Of a DNA stretch of 64,000 nt, positions 9,338 to 17,333 are shown one piece after another (positions within the stretch are counted from its first letter, which is position 1; each line of letters starts with the position of its first letter). This DNA comes from Lachnospiraceae bacterium. Its GTDB lineage: Bacteria; Bacillota; Clostridia; Lachnospirales; Lachnospiraceae. The notes beneath the pieces are model-generated. The model made no database searches and was not told where the DNA came from. It saw nothing but the letters and a program-made list of their open reading frames with translations. The stretch lies in contig JAFYWF010000076.1 of the NCBI GenBank assembly GCA_017558145.1, forward strand, positions 18,035-82,034, given 5' to 3'. Position numbers and translations under genes: made by a program.

Positions 9338-10270
9338 ATGGCAGCAAATGTAGAAACAATGTTTTCAGTAAGGGAGAAACCTTGGCATGGACTAGGTAAG
9401 GTAGTAATGGAGGCACCAACATCAAAAGATGCATTAAAGTTAGCAGGATTAGATTGGAATGTAGTTCAAGAACCTATTTACACTGGCTTTCATAATGTGG
9501 TGGAAGGTTATAAAGCTAATGTCAGAGATTCAGATCGTAAAGTACTGGGTGTGGTATCCGATCGATATAAAGTAGTTCAGAATACTGATGTGTTTGGATT
9601 CACTGATGAATTATTAGGAAAGGGGGTAAGATATGAAACTGCTGGGTCACTACAGGAAGGAAAGAAAGTATGGTTACTGGCAAGACTACCAAGAGAATAT
9701 ATTATTGCAGGTGAAAGAATCAGTCCATATCTTGTATTCAGCAATACTCATGATGGCTCTGGATCAGTGAAAGTAGCAATTACTCCGGTTAGGGTATTAT
9801 GCAATAACACATTAAATCTTGCACTTAGTACAGCTAGCAGAAGCTTTAGTATTGTTCATACTGGTAACATTCATGACAAAATTCAAGAAGCAAAAAATAC
9901 TTTATTCATGGCTGAAAACTACATGGATTGTTTAGGTGCTGAATTTGAAGAGCTGAGGAAACAGAAGATGACAGATGCACAGGTAAAGGAATATATTGAA
10001 GTACTATTGCCGCTAGAGAAAGATGCTTCAGAACTACAGAGCAAGAACATCATTAGATTACGTGATGATATGAAAAGACGTTACTTTGATGCACCTGATT
10101 TACAGAAGGTAGGTAATAATGCTTACCGCTTTATTAACGCTGTGTCAGATTTTGCTACTCATGCAAATCCACTGAGAAGAACTGCTAATTACAGTGAAAA
10201 CTTATTTGCTAAAACTATTGATGGTAATCCGTTGATTGATAGGGCATATCAGTTACTTAAAACTGCTTAA
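9338..10270 (+). CDS. DUF932 domain-containing phage/plasmid-type protein
   Basis: A 310-residue protein matching the DUF932 family found on phages, plasmids and integrative elements. The N-terminus carries the typical ETMFSVREKPWHGLGKVV followed by a segment with LDWNVV, and the middle has YLVFSNTHDGSGSV and TPVRVLCNNTLNLAL. The biochemical role of DUF932 is not established. An AAAAGGAG site precedes the ATG. Next to a broken integrase, it marks this region as the residue of an integrated element. The reading frame is intact and near full length, so the protein may still be made. Confidence 0.85.
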   Translation: MAANVETMFSVREKPWHGLGKVVMEAPTSKDALKLAGLDWNVVQEPIYTGFHNVVEGYKANVRDSDRKVLGVVSDRYKVVQNTDVFGFTDELLGKGVRYETAGSLQEGKKVWLLARLPREYIIAGERISPYLVFSNTHDGSGSVKVAITPVRVLCNNTLNLALSTASRSFSIVHTGNIHDKIQEAKNTLFMAENYMDCLGAEFEELRKQKMTDAQVKEYIEVLLPLEKDASELQSKNIIRLRDDMKRRYFDAPDLQKVGNNAYRFINAVSDFATHANPLRRTANYSENLFAKTIDGNPLIDRAYQLLKTA

Positions 10271-10307
10271 GTACAAAATGTGACAGTTGATGTTGTGTTG
10301 ACTGCTA

Positions 10308-10411
10308 TAAGAATCCGAAATGAATTTTTCTAATCTCTTAAAAAATAAATAAACGCTAATTCATACATACGTATATCACGTCGATTAGAGAAAATTCATT
10401 TCGTCTTCTTA
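10308..10411. repeat. Long inverted repeat upstream of the integrase remnant
   Basis: Left arm 10308-10335 and right arm 10383-10411 are reverse complements except for a two-base mismatch and one indel. The 47-base AT-rich spacer contains no ORF. Neither arm is followed by a T tract, so a simple terminator is not the best explanation. Position between DUF932 and the integrase suggests a cis-acting site of the element, or a truncation scar. Confidence 0.7.
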
Positions 10412-10477
10412 GAACGATTGTAGAAGTAAAGGTTAATATGAAACATGATGATTATAAATTAAAACTTATTACATTAG

Positions 10478-11110
10478 ATGACGCATCCATTCTTTGTTGT
10501 AATATTTAACCTTGGGGTTAGAGTAGGTGAAGTGTGTGGAATTACTTGGGATAAAGTGGATTTAGAAAATTCTACGGTAAGAATAGAGCATTCACTTAAT
10601 CGCTATAGAAAGTCTGAGTATGGATTTACCAATGCTCTTGGTACTACTAAAAGTAAAGATTCAAATAGAATTATCGTATTTAATAATTTAGTAGCTGAAG
10701 CTTTTACCAAACAAAGAAAGTATCAATTGGCGAATGGAGTTGCTGTAAAAGCAATATCTATTGTAGATGATTATGGGAGAGTAATTGGTGAAGCTAATAA
10801 TTTAGCGTTTACACAGCTAAATGGCAGTGCTTGGAATGAACCAGGAATAATTAAACTCATTCATAGGATAGTAAAGAAGCAGAATGATTTGGCTGAAGTA
10901 AATAATACATCTAAGCTGGAATATTTCACACCACATCAAATAAGACATACATATACTACAATGGCATTTGAAGCAGGTGTAGATAGTAAGCATGTTGCAA
11001 ATCAGTTAGGACATGCATCTGATACTACCACTAGAGATACTTATACACACTTGCATGGTAAAAAGAAGAAAGAGCAGGAAGATATTGTAAATAAAATTAG
11101 AATAGGATGA
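10478..11110 (+). pseudogene. Tyrosine recombinase (phage/ICE integrase), N-terminally truncated and frameshifted
   Basis: The 210-residue frame is the catalytic domain of a tyrosine integrase. It has the first arginine in GVRVGEVCG, the lysine region TKSKDSNR, the HQIRHTY box, LGHAS and the nucleophile tyrosine in DTYTHLHG. The N-terminal arm-binding and core-binding domains are absent. A TAG stop (10475-10477) lies immediately upstream in frame, and no ribosome-binding site serves the ATG at 10478. Another frame holds a good start (ATG 10438 behind AAAGG) that encodes about 23 residues, including KLITLDDA, and then stops. The simplest reading is deletion plus frameshift of a once complete integrase. 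All active-site residues survive. Confidence 0.8.
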
Positions 11111-11128
11111 ATAATGATGAAAAGAGGT

Positions 11129-11166
11129 AAACCGGTTACACACAAGTTGTGACTGGTTTATTTTTT
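11129..11166 (+). terminator. Terminator after the integrase remnant
   Basis: 12-bp stem with two G-T pairs (11129-11140 with 11148-11159), a 7-base loop, then ATTTTTT. Confidence 0.75.
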
Positions 11167-11220
11167 GTGTGAGTTTTTTGATGGAGATAAATGCTATATA
11201 TAATAGGAAGTAATGAAATC

Positions 11221-11254
11221 ATTTTGTGACAAATTTTGTGACAAATTTTGTGAC
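11221..11254. repeat. 12-bp direct tandem repeat, about three copies
   Basis: The unit AAATTTTGTGAC occurs twice exactly (11231-11242 and 11243-11254), preceded by a 10-base partial copy at 11221-11230. It lies just outside the integrase remnant and could be a recombinase or attachment-site feature. Confidence 0.75.
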
Positions 11255-11379
11255 AATCGTGGTGAATGATGCATAATGGTGCAACTTATAATTTTAAAGA
11301 AACCTAGAGAAAATGCAGTAATAATCAATGGTGTACAATAGTGGATAAAAAAATATTTCACCCTGTCAAGAAAAAATAC

Positions 11380-11408
11380 TTGACACCTTCTTTCTTTTCT
11401 TGTATTAT
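11380..11408 (+). promoter_or_regulatory. Sigma-A promoter of ylxM-ffh
   Basis: TTGACA (11380-11385), a 17-base spacer and TATTAT (11403-11408) form a near-consensus housekeeping promoter. It lies 22 bases before the ylxM ATG and proves that translation cannot begin at the upstream GTG. Confidence 0.8.
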
Positions 11409-11430
11409 AGCAAAGGTGAGTGTGAAGATT

Positions 11431-11745
11431 ATGGAAAAGTTAGTAGAACAAGGGCTTTTATATGATTTTTATGGAGAGCTTTTGACAAAACATCAAAGAG
11501 AAATATATGAAGATGCTGTCTATCAGGATATGTCCTTAAGTGAAATAGCAGAGGAACATGGAATTAGTAGACAGGGGGTTCATGATTTAATTAAAAGATG
11601 TGACAAACTTTTATTAGGATATGAAGAAAGGCTTCATTTGGTAGAACGCTTCTCACGAATCAAGGAAAAGATTGAACAAATTGAAAGCCAGACTACTCAG
11701 GAAGAGATAAGAGAGTTGGCTACAAAGATTTTAGAGGAACTGTAA
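11431..11745 (+). CDS. ylxM: YlxM family (UPF0122) SRP-associated helix-turn-helix protein
   Basis: A 104-residue protein with a sigma-70 region-4-like helix-turn-helix ([20 protein letters not shown], about residues 31-50). Members of this family are encoded next to ffh in Firmicutes and bind or modulate signal recognition particle components. The start at 11431 ([10 protein letters not shown]) has AGGTGAG at 11414-11420, and the promoter ends 22 bases upstream. The stop is 3 bases before the ffh ATG. Length matches the family (about 110 residues). Confidence 0.92.
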   Translation: MEKLVEQGLLYDFYGELLTKHQREIYEDAVYQDMSLSEIAEEHGISRQGVHDLIKRCDKLLLGYEERLHLVERFSRIKEKIEQIESQTTQEEIRELATKILEEL

Positions 11746-11748
11746 TTT

Positions 11749-13092
11749 ATGGCATTTGAAAGTTTAACAGACAAACTACAAAGTGTATTTAAAAACTTAA
11801 GAAGTAAAGGCCGACTTACGGAAGCGGATGTAAAACAGGCATTGCGAGAAGTTAAGATGGCACTTTTGGAAGCCGATGTTAACTTTAAGGTTGTTAAGCA
11901 GTTCGTAAAATCGGTAGAAGAAAGAGCTGTTGGATTAGATATCTTGAATGGTTTAAATCCGGGACAGATGGTGATCAAGATTGTTCACGAAGAAATGATT
12001 AATCTCATGGGGTCTGAAACCACCGAGATTGCATTTCAGCCGGGAAAATCTATTACGGTAATTATGATGTGTGGTTTGCAAGGTGCAGGTAAAACAACTA
12101 CCACAGCTAAGATTGCCGGGAAACTGATTAAAAAAGGAAAGAAGCCATTGTTGGTAGCATGTGACGTATATCGTCCTGCGGCGATTAAACAGTTACAGAT
12201 AAATGGGGAAAAGCAGGGTGTAGAAGTTTTTGCCATGGGCGAAAACCACAATCCTGTGAACATTGCAAAGGCAGCGATAGAGCATGCACAGAAAAATGGA
12301 CACAATGTTGTGATTCTGGATACTGCCGGTCGACTTCATGTAGATGAAGACATGATGGCAGAATTGGAAAATATTAAAAAAGAAGTGGAAGTTCATCAGA
12401 CCTTATTGGTAGTAGATGCTATGACAGGTCAGGATGCAGTAAATGTAGCCGGTGAATTCCATTCCAGATTAGCTATTAACGGCGTTGTATTAACAAAGAT
12501 GGATGGTGATGCACGAGGTGGTGCAGCGCTTTCTGTAAAAGCTGTAACAGGAATTCCTATTTTGTATGTCGGTATGGGAGAAAAACTTTCTGATTTGGAA
12601 CAGTTTTATCCGGACCGAATGGCAAGCAGAATTTTAGGAATGGGCGATGTACTTTCTTTAATTGATAAAGTACAGGAAAATGTTACCATTGATACCCAGA
12701 AAAGCAAAGATATAACTTCTCGAATGAAAAAAGGGAAGTTTGATTTTGAGGATTATCTGGAAAGCATGAAACAGATGCGTAATATGGGTGGTCTTGGAAG
12801 TATTTTAAGTATGATGCCGGGTATGGGTGCTAAAATGGGTGATATTGAGTCCATGGTAGATGAAAAACAGTTGGCTAGAATGGAAGCTATTGTTCTTTCT
12901 ATGACACCGGCAGAAAGAACCAATCCTAAATTATTAAATCCAAGCCGTAAGCACAGAATTGCAAAAGGTGCAGGAGTGGATATTGCAGTAGTAAATCGTT
13001 TTATCAAACAGTTTGAACAAAGCCAGAAGATGATGAAACAGATGTCTGGTATGATGGGGAAAAAGGGCAGAAGAATGCGTTTCCCATTTTAA
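11749..13092 (+). CDS. ffh: Signal recognition particle protein Ffh
   Basis: A 447-residue SRP54-type GTPase that delivers nascent membrane proteins to the translocon together with 4.5S RNA and FtsY. It has an N-terminal four-helix domain and a G domain with GLQGAGKTTTTAK (about residues 107-119), DTAGR and TKMDGDARGG. The C-terminal M domain is methionine rich (MKQMRNMGGLGSILSMMPG and a Met-rich tail) and binds RNA and signal sequences. It lies 3 bases after ylxM, as is usual in Firmicutes. Full length. Confidence 0.98.
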   Translation: MAFESLTDKLQSVFKNLRSKGRLTEADVKQALREVKMALLEADVNFKVVKQFVKSVEERAVGLDILNGLNPGQMVIKIVHEEMINLMGSETTEIAFQPGKSITVIMMCGLQGAGKTTTTAKIAGKLIKKGKKPLLVACDVYRPAAIKQLQINGEKQGVEVFAMGENHNPVNIAKAAIEHAQKNGHNVVILDTAGRLHVDEDMMAELENIKKEVEVHQTLLVVDAMTGQDAVNVAGEFHSRLAINGVVLTKMDGDARGGAALSVKAVTGIPILYVGMGEKLSDLEQFYPDRMASRILGMGDVLSLIDKVQENVTIDTQKSKDITSRMKKGKFDFEDYLESMKQMRNMGGLGSILSMMPGMGAKMGDIESMVDEKQLARMEAIVLSMTPAERTNPKLLNPSRKHRIAKGAGVDIAVVNRFIKQFEQSQKMMKQMSGMMGKKGRRMRFPF

Positions 13093-13104
13093 GTAAGGAA
13101 GATA

Positions 13105-13178
13105 AGCAAGACTGTATTTGCATTTAAAATCTGTATCAGATTTGCGAATAGTAGCATAGATTGCATGAGCAGTCGGCT
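13105..13178 (+). promoter_or_regulatory. Possible structured leader of rpsP
   Basis: In the 151 bases between ffh and rpsP, a long-range stem joins 13105-13107/13110-13114 to 13170-13174/13176-13178. It encloses a 7-bp hairpin (13127-13133 with 13137-13143). There is no T tract. It might be a ribosomal-protein leader or a processing site; this is structure reasoning only. Confidence 0.3.
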
Positions 13179-13243
13179 TTCTAAAATATAAAACTAAAGG
13201 ATACGGAGAAATATCTCCACAAATAAGAAAGGAGTCATTTAAA

Positions 13244-13489
13244 ATGGCAGTTAAAATCAGATTAAGAAGAATGGGTTACAAAAAACATCCAATTTACAGA
13301 ATCGTAGTAGCAGATTCTAGAGTAGCAAGAGACGGAAAATGTATCGATGAAATCGGAACATACGATCCAAACGTACAGCCAAGTGCAATTAAAATCAACG
13401 AAGAATTAGCAAAAAAATGGTTAGCAAACGGTGCACAGCCAACTGAAACAGTTGCAAAACTCCTTAAAGTAGCAGGTATCGAAAAATAA
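13244..13489 (+). CDS. rpsP: 30S ribosomal protein S16
   Basis: An 81-residue ribosomal protein of the small subunit body, required for 30S assembly. The N-terminus [22 protein letters not shown] and the middle EIGTYDP are diagnostic. A strong AAAGGAG site precedes the ATG. It sits between ffh and khpA, the standard Firmicutes order, and starts the rpsP-khpA-rimM-trmD-rplS block. Confidence 0.98.
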   Translation: MAVKIRLRRMGYKKHPIYRIVVADSRVARDGKCIDEIGTYDPNVQPSAIKINEELAKKWLANGAQPTETVAKLLKVAGIEK

Positions 13490-13534
13490 TTGTAGTTATT
13501 TTTTGACTTGGAAAAATGCTTTTGGAGGTGGATC

Positions 13535-13762
13535 ATGAAAGAATTAGTGGAAGTTATCGCAAAAGCTCTTGTTGATAATCCGGATGAAGTAGTTGTGACA
13601 GAGAAAAAAGAAGGTAGAAACATTAAAGTTGAACTTCATGTTGCACCTACTGATATGGGTAAGGTTATTGGAAAACAGGGTCGTATTGCTAAAGCAATGC
13701 GTACTGTTGTGAAAGCTGCCTCTGTTGGAGATAAAACAAAGGTAGATGTTGATATAATCTAA
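13535..13762 (+). CDS. khpA: KH-domain RNA-binding protein KhpA (YlqC)
   Basis: A 75-residue single KH domain with the GxxG loop in VIGKQGRIAKAMRTVV (about residues 44-59). KhpA binds RNA with KhpB and affects division and translation in Firmicutes. The ATG at 13535 has GGAGGTG at 13524-13530; a TTG 27 bases upstream is in frame but would put the ribosome-binding site inside the gene. It is located between rpsP and rimM, as in relatives. Confidence 0.95.
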   Translation: MKELVEVIAKALVDNPDEVVVTEKKEGRNIKVELHVAPTDMGKVIGKQGRIAKAMRTVVKAASVGDKTKVDVDII

Positions 13763-13767
13763 CTATG

Positions 13768-13798
13768 AAAGGTACTTCTTAACAGGAGTACCTTTTTT
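13768..13798 (+). terminator. Hairpin with T tract after khpA
   Basis: 9-bp stem (13768-13776 with 13787-13795) followed by TTTTTT. The T tract is also part of a second palindrome (13793-13807 with 13826-13840), so the two structures compete. It may only partly stop transcription into rimM-trmD. Confidence 0.65.
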
Positions 13799-13840
13799 AT
13801 CTCATAGGGGAAGGTTATGACTGTTCTATGAGATAAAAAA
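13793..13840. repeat. 15-bp perfect palindrome between khpA and rimM
   Basis: Bases 13793-13807 are the exact reverse complement of 13826-13840, with an 18-base loop. The left arm contains the T tract of the preceding terminator, so pairing here would occupy it after the hairpin forms. Confidence 0.6.
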
Positions 13841-13871
13841 GGCACTGAGTATAAAGAAAGTTGAGACATAT

Positions 13872-14381
13872 ATGGAAGAAAGATTTCAAGTGGGTGTAAT
13901 TACATCGACACATGGTATTAAGGGAGAAGTAAAGGTTTTCCCTACCACAGATGATGCCAGACGATTTAAGAAAAATATGGAAATAATTCTCGATACAGGA
14001 AAAGAAGATATTCTTTTAACAGTAGAGAGTGTAAAATTCTTTAAACAGTTTGTAATTTTAAAGTTTAAAGGAATAGATAATATTAATGATATTGAAAAAT
14101 ATAAAACCAAATCCTTGTATGTTACAAGAGCAAATGCCGTAAGACTGAAAAAAGATGAGTATTTTATTGCAGATCTTATAGGAATAGATGTATGGGAAGA
14201 TAATGGTGAAAAATTAGGTATCTTTAAAGATGTCATAGAGACAGGTGCTAATGATGTATACGTAATTACATTAGAGGACGAAAAAGAATTGTTGCTTCCT
14301 GCTATTAAGGAATGTATCTTAGATGTTGATGTTGAAAATAGAAAAATGACAGTTCATGTAATGGATGGTTTAAGGGATTAA
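13872..14381 (+). CDS. rimM: Ribosome maturation factor RimM
   Basis: A 169-residue 16S rRNA processing factor that binds S19 in the 30S head. The N-terminal RimM domain starts FQVGVITSTHGIKGEVKVFP. The C-terminal PRC-barrel part contains YFIADLIGIDV and LLLPAIKECILDVD. It is followed by trmD, the usual partner. The ribosome-binding site is weak (AAGAAAGTTGAGA), which may limit its yield relative to rpsP. Confidence 0.96.
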   Translation: MEERFQVGVITSTHGIKGEVKVFPTTDDARRFKKNMEIILDTGKEDILLTVESVKFFKQFVILKFKGIDNINDIEKYKTKSLYVTRANAVRLKKDEYFIADLIGIDVWEDNGEKLGIFKDVIETGANDVYVITLEDEKELLLPAIKECILDVDVENRKMTVHVMDGLRD

Positions 14382-14443
14382 TTTATCCATAAAATTTGTT
14401 ATTTCAATCATATTAACAATAAAGAAGCAGAATGGAGATATCA

Positions 14444-15241
14444 ATGAATTTTCATATACTTACTTTATTCCCGGAAATGGTATTGCAGGGATTGAATACC
14501 AGTATTATAGGCCGTGCCTGTGAAAAAGGTTTGTTGTCTATTAATGCTGTAAATATTAGAGATTTTACCACGGATAAGCATAAAAAAGTGGATGATTATA
14601 CCTATGGCGGAGGTGCAGGTATGTTGATGCAGGCTCAGCCGGTGTATGATTCCTACCAACATGTTGTTAACAACATGAAGACAAGGCAACGTCCCAGAGT
14701 GATTTATGTGACACCGCAAGGGAGAGTGTTTAATCAAGCCATGGCTAAAGAAATGGCAATGGAACATGATTTGATTTTTTTATGTGGTCATTATGAAGGT
14801 ATAGATGAAAGAGTATTAGAAGAAATCGTTACAGATTATGTGTCTATTGGTGATTATGTATTGACGGGAGGAGAACTTCCGGCAATGGTTATGATTGATT
14901 CTATATCCAGGATGGTTCCAGGTGTTTTGAGTAATCAGGAATCAGGAGAAACAGAGTCATTTAGCGGCAATTTATTGGAATATCCACAATATTCTCGTCC
15001 TGAAGAATGGAATGGAAAAAAAGTACCTGAGATTTTGCTTAGCGGTCATCATAAAAAAATAGAGGAATGGCGATTGGAGCAATCAATTCAGCGTACAAAG
15101 GAAAGACGTCCTGATTTATATGAAAAGTATGTGGAAGAACAAAGAAGATTAGAAGCTTTAAATCCCAAAAAGAAGAGAAAATATAAAAGAAATTTAAAAA
15201 TACAATCAGAAAATCAGGTAAGTAAAAATCAAGAAGAATAA
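14444..15241 (+). CDS. trmD: tRNA (guanine-N1-)-methyltransferase TrmD
   Basis: Methylates G37 of tRNAs with S-adenosylmethionine, preventing frameshifts. The 265-residue protein begins MNFHILTLFPEM, has YGGGAGMLMQ, and the trefoil-knot region YVSIGDYVLTGGELPAMV. GGAG at 14434-14437 fits the ATG at 14444 better than the ATG 12 bases earlier. It has a basic C-terminal tail (about residues 225-265, Lys/Arg rich) longer than in many homologues, perhaps for RNA contact. Confidence 0.97.
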   Translation: MNFHILTLFPEMVLQGLNTSIIGRACEKGLLSINAVNIRDFTTDKHKKVDDYTYGGGAGMLMQAQPVYDSYQHVVNNMKTRQRPRVIYVTPQGRVFNQAMAKEMAMEHDLIFLCGHYEGIDERVLEEIVTDYVSIGDYVLTGGELPAMVMIDSISRMVPGVLSNQESGETESFSGNLLEYPQYSRPEEWNGKKVPEILLSGHHKKIEEWRLEQSIQRTKERRPDLYEKYVEEQRRLEALNPKKKRKYKRNLKIQSENQVSKNQEE

Positions 15242-15296
15242 TGGGAAAGAGCATAAAAAAGTGGTATATTTTTGATATATTATGCTTGAAAAAAGC

Positions 15297-15325
15297 TTGA
15301 TTTATTAAATAACCCATGATATACT
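15297..15325 (+). promoter_or_regulatory. Promoter of rplS
   Basis: TTGATT (15297-15302), a 17-base spacer and TATACT (15320-15325). It gives rplS its own promoter and an untranslated leader of about 65 bases. Confidence 0.7.
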
Positions 15326-15342
15326 ATTACAGTTGTTAAGAA

Positions 15343-15390
15343 TCGATGGTCCTCTGTTGCAATCTGCATTAAGAACATCCAGAGAAAAGG
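15343..15390 (+). promoter_or_regulatory. Candidate L19 leader
   Basis: The rplS leader can fold with CTCTG (15352-15356) pairing to CAGAG (15380-15384), ending at the ribosome-binding site. Position and shape resemble the Firmicutes L19 leader element, thought to allow feedback by ribosomal protein L19. A covariance-model search was not possible here. Confidence 0.5.
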
Positions 15391-15398
15391 AGAAAGAC

Positions 15399-15746
15399 AT
15401 GAACGAAATTATCAGAAGTATCGAAGCAGAACAGTTAAGAACTGACGTTGCAGAATTTGCAGTAGGTGATACTGTAAAAGTTTACGGTAAAATCAAAGAA
15501 GGAAACCGAGAAAGAATCCAGGTATTTGAAGGTATCGTGTTAAAAAGACAGGGTGGAAGCAATAGAGAAACTTTCACAGTAAGAAAAATGTCTAACGGCG
15601 TTGGTGTAGAAAAAACTTGGCCATTACACTCCCCTAACGTAGAAAAAATCGAAGTTGTTAGAAGAGGTAAAGTAAGAAGAGCTAAATTGAACTACTTAAG
15701 AGAAAGAGTAGGAAAACGTGCTAAAGTTAAAGAATTAGTAAGATAA
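15399..15746 (+). CDS. rplS: 50S ribosomal protein L19
   Basis: A 115-residue ribosomal protein at the 30S-50S interface. Diagnostic stretches are [31 protein letters not shown] and the C-terminal [16 protein letters not shown]. The ATG at 15399 follows AAAAGGAG (15385-15392). A longer in-frame TTG start at 15333 would run through the leader and coincide with the transcription start. A strong terminator follows. Confidence 0.98.
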   Translation: MNEIIRSIEAEQLRTDVAEFAVGDTVKVYGKIKEGNRERIQVFEGIVLKRQGGSNRETFTVRKMSNGVGVEKTWPLHSPNVEKIEVVRRGKVRRAKLNYLRERVGKRAKVKELVR

Positions 15747-15772
15747 TCTAATAATTTACACGAAAGTTCATG

Positions 15773-15808
15773 GGCTGTCACAATTAAGTGGCAGCCTGTT
15801 TCTTTTTT
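15773..15808 (+). terminator. Terminator after rplS
   Basis: 9-bp GC-rich stem (15773-15781 with 15788-15796), an AATTAA loop and TGTTTCTTTTTT. Confidence 0.85.
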
Positions 15809-15849
15809 GAAATTATCGTGCTATACTCTACAAGAGGTGTTAAATACAT

Positions 15850-16428
15850 ATGAGAAGTAGAAAAGGATTAAGTTTTTCGCGTAAAAGAAGAAACATGAGT
15901 ACTCATGTAATGAAAGAAATCATGAGTTGGAGTGCTCACATTTTAGTGGCAATTTTTTTCGCCTTTGTATTAGTTTTTTTTGTAGGAATGCGGACCAGTG
16001 TCATTGGTGTGTCCATGGAAAATACTTTATATAATGGTCAACAGGTTTTAGTAAACAGATTATCTTATTTGATTTTTGGACCTAAGGAAGGTGATATTAT
16101 TGTATTTACTCCGAATGGTAATAGAAATACTCATTTTTATGTAAAAAGAGTAGTTGCGACTCCTGGAGATACTATTAGTATTAAAGATGGAAAGTTGTAT
16201 GTGAATAATACAATTTCTGATTATGGTTATGATAAAATAATGGATGAAGGTATCCTTGAAAATGAGTTAACCTTAGATGCAGGAGAGTATTTTGTTATGG
16301 GAGATAATTGTAATAATAGTGAGGATAGTCGTTCGGGGAATATAGGTCCTGTATCTAAGGAAATGATAGAAGGAAAAGCCTGGTTTGCATTAGGAAAAGG
16401 CGTTTCTTATTCTGGTTTTATAAAATAG
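15850..16428 (+). CDS. lepB: Type I signal peptidase (first copy)
   Basis: A 192-residue membrane-anchored serine protease that removes signal peptides. One TM segment lies at about residues 27-47. The catalytic Ser is S55 in GVSMENTL and the catalytic Lys is K99 in FYVKRVVATPGD. Box E reads YFVMGDNCNNSEDSR. A very basic N-terminal segment (RSRKGLSFSRKRR) precedes the TM helix. A second signal peptidase lies one gene downstream; the two are clearly diverged and may differ in substrates. The initiating ATG at 15850 has AGAGGTG 11 bases upstream. Confidence 0.95.
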   Translation: MRSRKGLSFSRKRRNMSTHVMKEIMSWSAHILVAIFFAFVLVFFVGMRTSVIGVSMENTLYNGQQVLVNRLSYLIFGPKEGDIIVFTPNGNRNTHFYVKRVVATPGDTISIKDGKLYVNNTISDYGYDKIMDEGILENELTLDAGEYFVMGDNCNNSEDSRSGNIGPVSKEMIEGKAWFALGKGVSYSGFIK

Positions 16429-16444
16429 AAGGGAAGAATGTAAC

Positions 16445-17290
16445 ATGAATTATCAGTGGTATCCCGGTCATATGACAAAAGCAAAGCGTATGATGCAGGA
16501 GGACATTAAGTTAATAGATTTATTGATAGAATTGGTAGATGCGAGAGTTCCGTTAAGCAGTCGAAATCCTGATATTGACAAGTTGGGGGCAAATAAAGGG
16601 AGAATGGTACTGTTAAATAAATCTGATTTAGCAGATCCAAAAGGAAATCAGGCGTGGATGGAATATTTTAAGAGTCAGGGAATTACGGTTTTAGAAATTA
16701 ATTCCAGGACCGGTAGCGGATTAAAATCTATCCAGAATGCAGTAAATGAAGCTTGTAAGGAAAAAAGGGAAAGAGATAAAAAACGAGGAATTTTAAATCG
16801 TCCTATCAGGGCGATGGTTGTAGGAATTCCAAATGTAGGAAAATCTACGTTTATTAATGCTTATGCAGGAAAAGCATGTACAAAGACAGGAAATAAACCT
16901 GGGGTTACAAAGGGAAAACAGTGGATTCGTTTAGGAAAGGGATTAGAACTTTTAGATACACCGGGAATTTTATGGCCTAAATTTGAAGACCAGGAAGTAG
17001 GAATGCGCCTTGCATTTATTGGTTCCATTAATGATGAAATTTTAATTGAAGATGAATTAGCGATTGATTTGATTAAATATTTGAAAGAGAGATATCCGTT
17101 GGCGATTGAAAAACGCTTTCAAATTGAAGAGAATGAAGATCCTGTTATGACATTGGAACAGATTGCAAAAGTAAGAGGATGTTATAAGAAAGGACAGGAA
17201 ATTGATTATACAAAAGCAGCCTCTATATTGATGGATGAATTTAGAGCCGGAAAATTAGGAAAAATGACTTTAGAATATCCTGTAATGTAA
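16445..17290 (+). CDS. rbgA: Ribosome biogenesis GTPase RbgA (YlqF)
   Basis: A 281-residue circularly permuted GTPase needed for late 50S assembly (incorporation of L16, L27 and L36 in Bacillus). The motif order is permuted as expected: the G4 motif LLNKSDLAD (about residue 57) comes before G1 GIPNVGKST (about 127) and G3 DTPGILWP (about 178). The N-terminus NYQWYPGHMTKAKR is diagnostic. It lies between two signal peptidase genes; the lepB-rbgA-rnhB order is conserved in Firmicutes. Confidence 0.97.
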   Translation: MNYQWYPGHMTKAKRMMQEDIKLIDLLIELVDARVPLSSRNPDIDKLGANKGRMVLLNKSDLADPKGNQAWMEYFKSQGITVLEINSRTGSGLKSIQNAVNEACKEKRERDKKRGILNRPIRAMVVGIPNVGKSTFINAYAGKACTKTGNKPGVTKGKQWIRLGKGLELLDTPGILWPKFEDQEVGMRLAFIGSINDEILIEDELAIDLIKYLKERYPLAIEKRFQIEENEDPVMTLEQIAKVRGCYKKGQEIDYTKAASILMDEFRAGKLGKMTLEYPVM

Positions 17291-17333
17291 AATGTCTGAA
17301 AGCTTGAAATAAGGCGAGAGGAAAGATTTTTAA

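Larger units (their letters stand above)
11111..11430. other. Gene-free junction between mobile remnant and ylxM-ffh operon
   Basis: This holds the integrase terminator (11129-11166), a 12-bp tandem repeat (11221-11254) and the ylxM promoter (11380-11408). The GTG at 11341 opens a frame into ylxM, but the promoter lies downstream of it, so that extension is not real. Confidence 0.6.

Noticed and set aside
10438..10509. Short peptide in another frame before the integrase
   Set aside because: Only about 23 codons; better explained as the remnant of the frameshifted integrase.
11341..11430. 30-codon N-terminal extension of YlxM from a GTG start
   Set aside because: The sigma-A promoter at 11380-11408 lies inside it, and the family starts at MEKLVEQG.
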